From IMG/VR virus record IMGVR_UViG_3300022837_001356, positions 1 through 35,633 of that record: 35,633 nucleotides of DNA; one strand, given 5' to 3'. Position 1 is the first letter of the stretch, and each line of letters opens with the position of its first letter. The notes beneath the pieces were generated by a model that was given only the letters and a program-made list of their open reading frames with translations, searched no databases and was not told the origin of the DNA. The translations under genes were made by a program, and so were the position numbers. This DNA is from a virus. Positions 33,128-35,633 of this stretch are shown piece after piece.

Positions 33128-33534
33128 TATTGTAGTAATATGTTTATTTCATCCGTTACCCCAAAATCAGCTATATTATATGTTAATGAAAAATTAATTT
33201 CATTACTATCTGGGTTATTGATAAATTTTATTTCTTTTATGATTATTTGGGGGAAATAGTTATTAATATCAGTTTGAATACGTTCTTGGAGTTCATCTGA
33301 AGTGGCCTCTGATATATTTTCAAAAACTAAATTCCTTAAATCAGCACCAAAATTAGGATTAAATATCCTTTCTCCTCTATTTGTTAATAGGTAATTAATT
33401 AAATTAGATTTTAATTGCTCTCTAGTGGTGTAGGTTGGTATAAAAACAGCAGATCCATTTAAAGGGAAACTAAACCCAACAGCCTTTCGGCCTATGGAGT
33501 CAATTGGATATCTATTTTCTAATATTTTTGCCAT
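33127..33534 (-). CDS. Baseplate wedge protein gp25-like
   Basis: The 135-residue protein is very close in length to T4 gp25 (132). It contains GFSFPLNGSAVFIPTYTTRE, LKSNLINYLLTNRGERIFNP and NFGADLRNLVFENISEATSD, the conserved core of the gp25/TssE family. NRGERIFNPNFGADLR corresponds to the family's 'xxGERxxxPxFG' motif. gp25 binds gp6 and the sheath-side of the baseplate and is essential for sheath assembly. The gene starts at the stop of the small helical protein (TAATG) and overlaps gp6 by one base. The assignment is secure on motif and context. Confidence 0.92.
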   Translation of the reverse strand: MAKILENRYPIDSIGRKAVGFSFPLNGSAVFIPTYTTREQLKSNLINYLLTNRGERIFNPNFGADLRNLVFENISEATSDELQERIQTDINNYFPQIIIKEIKFINNPDSNEINFSLTYNIADFGVTDEINILLQ

Positions 33535-33884
33535 TACCTACCCATTATATTCATTATCTGACTCATATCTACTTCACCAGATGGTAAGTCACCCCCAGGT
33601 ACTCCTCCTTGTGGGTTAAATTTTTGTGGTATATTATTAGTTGTAAAACCATTACTCATACCTCCTAAAATGTTTTGATATGCCTCTCTTTGTTCGATTG
33701 AGTTCATTGCAGGGGTAGAATCAACTTTATTTAAGGTTGTATTAGATTCCATAACAGGTGAAGGTGTACTTAACTTATTTATTTGGGGAGCACGAATAGC
33801 TTCTAATAAAATATCTTTCATTTCTTCGTGAATTGCTTCTTTTACGGCTTCCTTAATTAGTTTTTTTAATTCTGATGATTTCAT
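33534..33884 (-). CDS. Small tagged helical protein upstream of gp25
   Basis: The 116-residue protein starts MKSSELKKLIKEAVKEAIHE then EMKDILLEAIRAP. Residues 1-27 form an amphipathic lysine/glutamate-rich helix of the same leader type as MKKSELKEMIKSAM (9457-10173). LLE-A at 26-29 fits the (L/I)-x-E-A rule. The remainder is proline/glycine/asparagine-rich and looks disordered (FNPQGGVPGGDLPSGEVDMS), ending IMNIMGR. It is placed between a structural gene and gp25, unlike the other tagged proteins, which cluster at 1110-17435. It may be a head-packaged or chaperone-like protein. An ATATTTATAATAA motif lies about 12 bases upstream. Function unknown. Confidence 0.7.
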   Translation of the reverse strand: MKSSELKKLIKEAVKEAIHEEMKDILLEAIRAPQINKLSTPSPVMESNTTLNKVDSTPAMNSIEQREAYQNILGGMSNGFTTNNIPQKFNPQGGVPGGDLPSGEVDMSQIMNIMGR

Positions 33885-33896
33885 TCTATGTTGAAT

Positions 33897-33910
33897 TTAT
33901 TATAAATATT
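33897..33910 (-). promoter_or_regulatory. Promoter-like AATATTTATAATAA
   Basis: On the coding strand AATATTTATAATAA lies about 12 bases before the ATG of the small helical gene. It belongs to a recurrent motif set (ATATTTATAA) in this window. Function as a phage promoter is inferred. Confidence 0.4.
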
Positions 33911-33928
33911 AAAAATTAATGTTTTTTA

Positions 33929-35278
33929 TCAGTATTCTTTACGGTCAGATACCCACCTTACTAAGTTATTACTCCATTTGTAAATTTCCTTATACCCCCG
34001 TTTGAATTCTACTCTTTCATCTCCATCTAAACCACCAATAATATTAAAGGGTCTTGTATCGGGTTTAAACTCCTTCCAATTACTTATAGATTCTGCGTTT
34101 GAGTTTAGTGTAGAAATATCATTTGATAAAAATGTGTAAAATATATTACCTTGTCTTCTTGATTCACCAATAAATCCTGCCTCTCCAAATGGGGGGTATC
34201 TTAGGGGTGGAGGTGATAATAAATCATTACCAATTTCAAAAGTCTCTACCTGCACTATATCTACATTTGGGTTAACACTTAAATACCCATCTATTCTAAA
34301 TTTAACTTCATCAATTAATACTTGTACAGATGTACTATATGAATAGCCACCATCTGGTAAATTAGTTATTATTATAAATTCATTTGGAGTGAATGGTGTT
34401 GAAGTTCTATTCCCAACTACTCTTCTTTGAGGGAATGAAAAGGTGTTTGAGGAGTTAGATTCTAAGGTTAAAATGAAACCTCTATAAAATAGAGGATTAT
34501 TAGAGTTGGGAGATAATTTATCTAAAAGCAATTTCTCAACATCAAAATTAACATTACTATTAGCAAACTCCCCAGAGGATGCTGCTGAGTTTCCGATTTC
34601 ACTTATTAATTGATTCGATGCATCTTTTTCTGTTGAAGATACCCAGGATTTTGGGGATGATTGAGGTGGTGGGGGGGCATTTAAGTTATCATCTATTGTT
34701 GATTTATAATATAGATCGTTATAGATTACATTATCTCCTGTTTTATATATTTTATTAGCAACCCACTCCATATTATCTCTATTTAATAACTCCTCAATAC
34801 ATTTATTTAAAACATTATCTAAAAGAGAAAGTTTGGAAATAATAGATTGGGCTGAAGTTTTAATAGTTCCTATGGCTTTTGGTATTATAGAAAGGGCTCC
34901 CTTTGCCCCCTTTATCAAATCACCTAATAAATCTAATGAATCTGCTAGTAAAGTAAGAATATTAATTGGTATACCTACCCCTGCTACTGCTGTTGGTGCT
35001 GGTATTTTTTTAATAATTTTAACGGCTACATCAACACTCTTTACGATTTTTGAAGTTGTTTCAGTTGTTTTTTGTAATGTCTTTACTGTATTTAATACAT
35101 TACTTAAGGCCGATTGTATTTGGTTTTTTTGTTTAACAATAAGTAAAATTTCATTCTTTGGGGGACATGAATCTTTAAACTTTTCCAGTAAATCATCTAC
35201 AGCAAGATCAAATTTTGATGTATTCTTTATTACTTTAGTAATACTTTTTATAATTATTTTTACTAGTGCTGCCGACAT
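33929..35278 (-). CDS. 449-aa structural protein with helical N-terminal half
   Basis: The 449-residue protein has an N-terminal helical region (VLNTVKTLQKTTETTSKIVK; VKIIKKIPAPTAVAGVGIPI; LADSLDLLGDLIKGAKGALS). This contains hydrophobic stretches that could be a coiled coil, or a channel-like segment similar to tape-measure helices, but no strong membrane helix. From about residue 170 it is beta-rich (WVANKIYKTGDNVIYNDLYY, like a carbohydrate-binding Y/W module; FILTLESNSSNTFSFPQRRV). The C-terminal half ends VEFKRGYKEIYKWSNNLVRW. It is coupled by TAATG to the upstream partial gene. I infer a tail or baseplate-hub-region protein; the family is not identified. Confidence 0.65.
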   Translation of the reverse strand: MSAALVKIIIKSITKVIKNTSKFDLAVDDLLEKFKDSCPPKNEILLIVKQKNQIQSALSNVLNTVKTLQKTTETTSKIVKSVDVAVKIIKKIPAPTAVAGVGIPINILTLLADSLDLLGDLIKGAKGALSIIPKAIGTIKTSAQSIISKLSLLDNVLNKCIEELLNRDNMEWVANKIYKTGDNVIYNDLYYKSTIDDNLNAPPPPQSSPKSWVSSTEKDASNQLISEIGNSAASSGEFANSNVNFDVEKLLLDKLSPNSNNPLFYRGFILTLESNSSNTFSFPQRRVVGNRTSTPFTPNEFIIITNLPDGGYSYSTSVQVLIDEVKFRIDGYLSVNPNVDIVQVETFEIGNDLLSPPPLRYPPFGEAGFIGESRRQGNIFYTFLSNDISTLNSNAESISNWKEFKPDTRPFNIIGGLDGDERVEFKRGYKEIYKWSNNLVRWVSDRKEY

Positions 35279-35633
35279 TATTTGGTTTTACTGACTTTTG
35301 ATTTATATATCTCTATCTTGTTAAGCATGTTTTGGGCTTTAATCTGTGTATCTATGGCAGGTGCTGGGATTGCTGCGTTTGGTACAAATGGTACCCCAGT
35401 ACCTATAGGTGTTGCTAAAGCAGTTGATAATGAAATTAAGGATAGAAGGAGTTTTTGTAAATCTCCTAAAAATTTATCCCCTAATATTACGGATTCCTTT
35501 GCATTTTTATCACCTAAAAATATTTCTTTTGAACTAATGATAGTTTTAGGTGTATCTACATTTAAACTATTTATTGAATTTAAACTAATACTATCAAATG
35601 AACTTAATAGAATTGAATCACTCTTAGCATTAA
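35278..35633 (-). CDS. Structural protein, C-terminal fragment
   Basis: The frame enters at the right edge and is open for 117 codons before its TAA, which overlaps the next ATG by one base (TAATG). It reads SKEIFLGDKNAKESVILGDK then FLGDLQKLLLSLISLSTALA. Paired 'LG(D/S)' turns appear, then a proline/glycine stretch (TPIGTGVPFVPNAAIPAPAI), then a helical tail ending KIEIYKSKVSKTK. The 'I.LG....' repeats look like the C-terminus of a baseplate spike- or hub-associated protein. The full N-terminus is outside the window, so the identity is unknown. Confidence 0.55.
   Translation of the reverse strand, partial: NAKSDSILLSSFDSISLNSINSLNVDTPKTIISSKEIFLGDKNAKESVILGDKFLGDLQKLLLSLISLSTALATPIGTGVPFVPNAAIPAPAIDTQIKAQNMLNKIEIYKSKVSKTK

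Noticed and set aside
34833-35294. Plus-strand open frame with hydrophobic translation
   Set aside because: Opposite strand of the 449-aa structural gene; apparent membrane segments are antisense artefacts of AT-rich codons.

Overview
The window reads as part of the late region of an AT-rich, tailed T4-like bacteriophage (myovirus), probably aquatic. Every gene I accept lies on the minus strand, so transcription runs from high to low coordinates. Two genes anchor the assignment: homologues of T4 baseplate wedge gp6 (31265-33127) and gp25 (33127-33534). Most start codons lack a clear Shine-Dalgarno sequence and follow an A-rich leader. A 51-residue protein resembles the Bacteroidota histone-H1/Hc1 family. 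Both features make a Bacteroidota (flavobacterial) host plausible, but the host is not proven. There are no gene-free stretches over 300 bases and I saw no tRNA or CRISPR array.

Layout from right to left (direction of transcription). (1) 19642-35633, virion structure: the end of an unidentified structural gene, a 449-aa protein, a small helical protein with a processing-type N-terminus, gp25, gp6, a 379-aa and a 123-aa tail/baseplate protein, a giant 2450-aa protein with a LamG-like segment, and three tail or fibre-like proteins of 218, 348 and 315 aa. (2) 17454-19642, a short DNA-metabolism block: a GIY-YIG endonuclease, a DnaG-type primase (zinc finger plus TOPRIM) and a PD-(D/E)XK exonuclease. 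(3) 1110-17435, a long run of accessory proteins. Many begin with short look-alike leaders (for example MDNFDLRKYLAE) ending in an (L/I)-x-E motif, the rule used by the T4 prohead protease. The run includes a P-loop kinase, a 1223-aa multi-enzyme protein, a membrane protein, a 626-aa modular protein, a small basic DNA-binding-like protein and two leucine-rich-repeat-like proteins. (4) 1-970: an FAD-dependent oxidoreductase cut short after 180 residues, directly overlapped by a second GIY-YIG endonuclease that runs off the window.

The most interesting reading is that region 3 encodes a packaged internal-protein arsenal. The proteins would carry capsid-targeting leaders analogous to those of T4 IPI-III and Alt, be trimmed by the head protease during maturation, and be injected with the DNA. 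The 1223-aa protein looks like a polyprotein: a nucleotidyltransferase, two HExxH metalloprotease-like domains, acetyltransferase-like and ParB-like segments, a zinc ribbon and a HAD-type 5'-nucleotidase-like domain. LxE sites and three KDP(F/L)GLN motifs sit at the apparent joints. This is inference from sequence patterns. The head protease gene is not in the window, and no processing has been shown.

An AT-rich motif, ATATTTATAA on the coding strand, recurs 10-35 bases before many start codons and is a candidate phage promoter element. It also falls inside the last codons of both repeat-protein genes.
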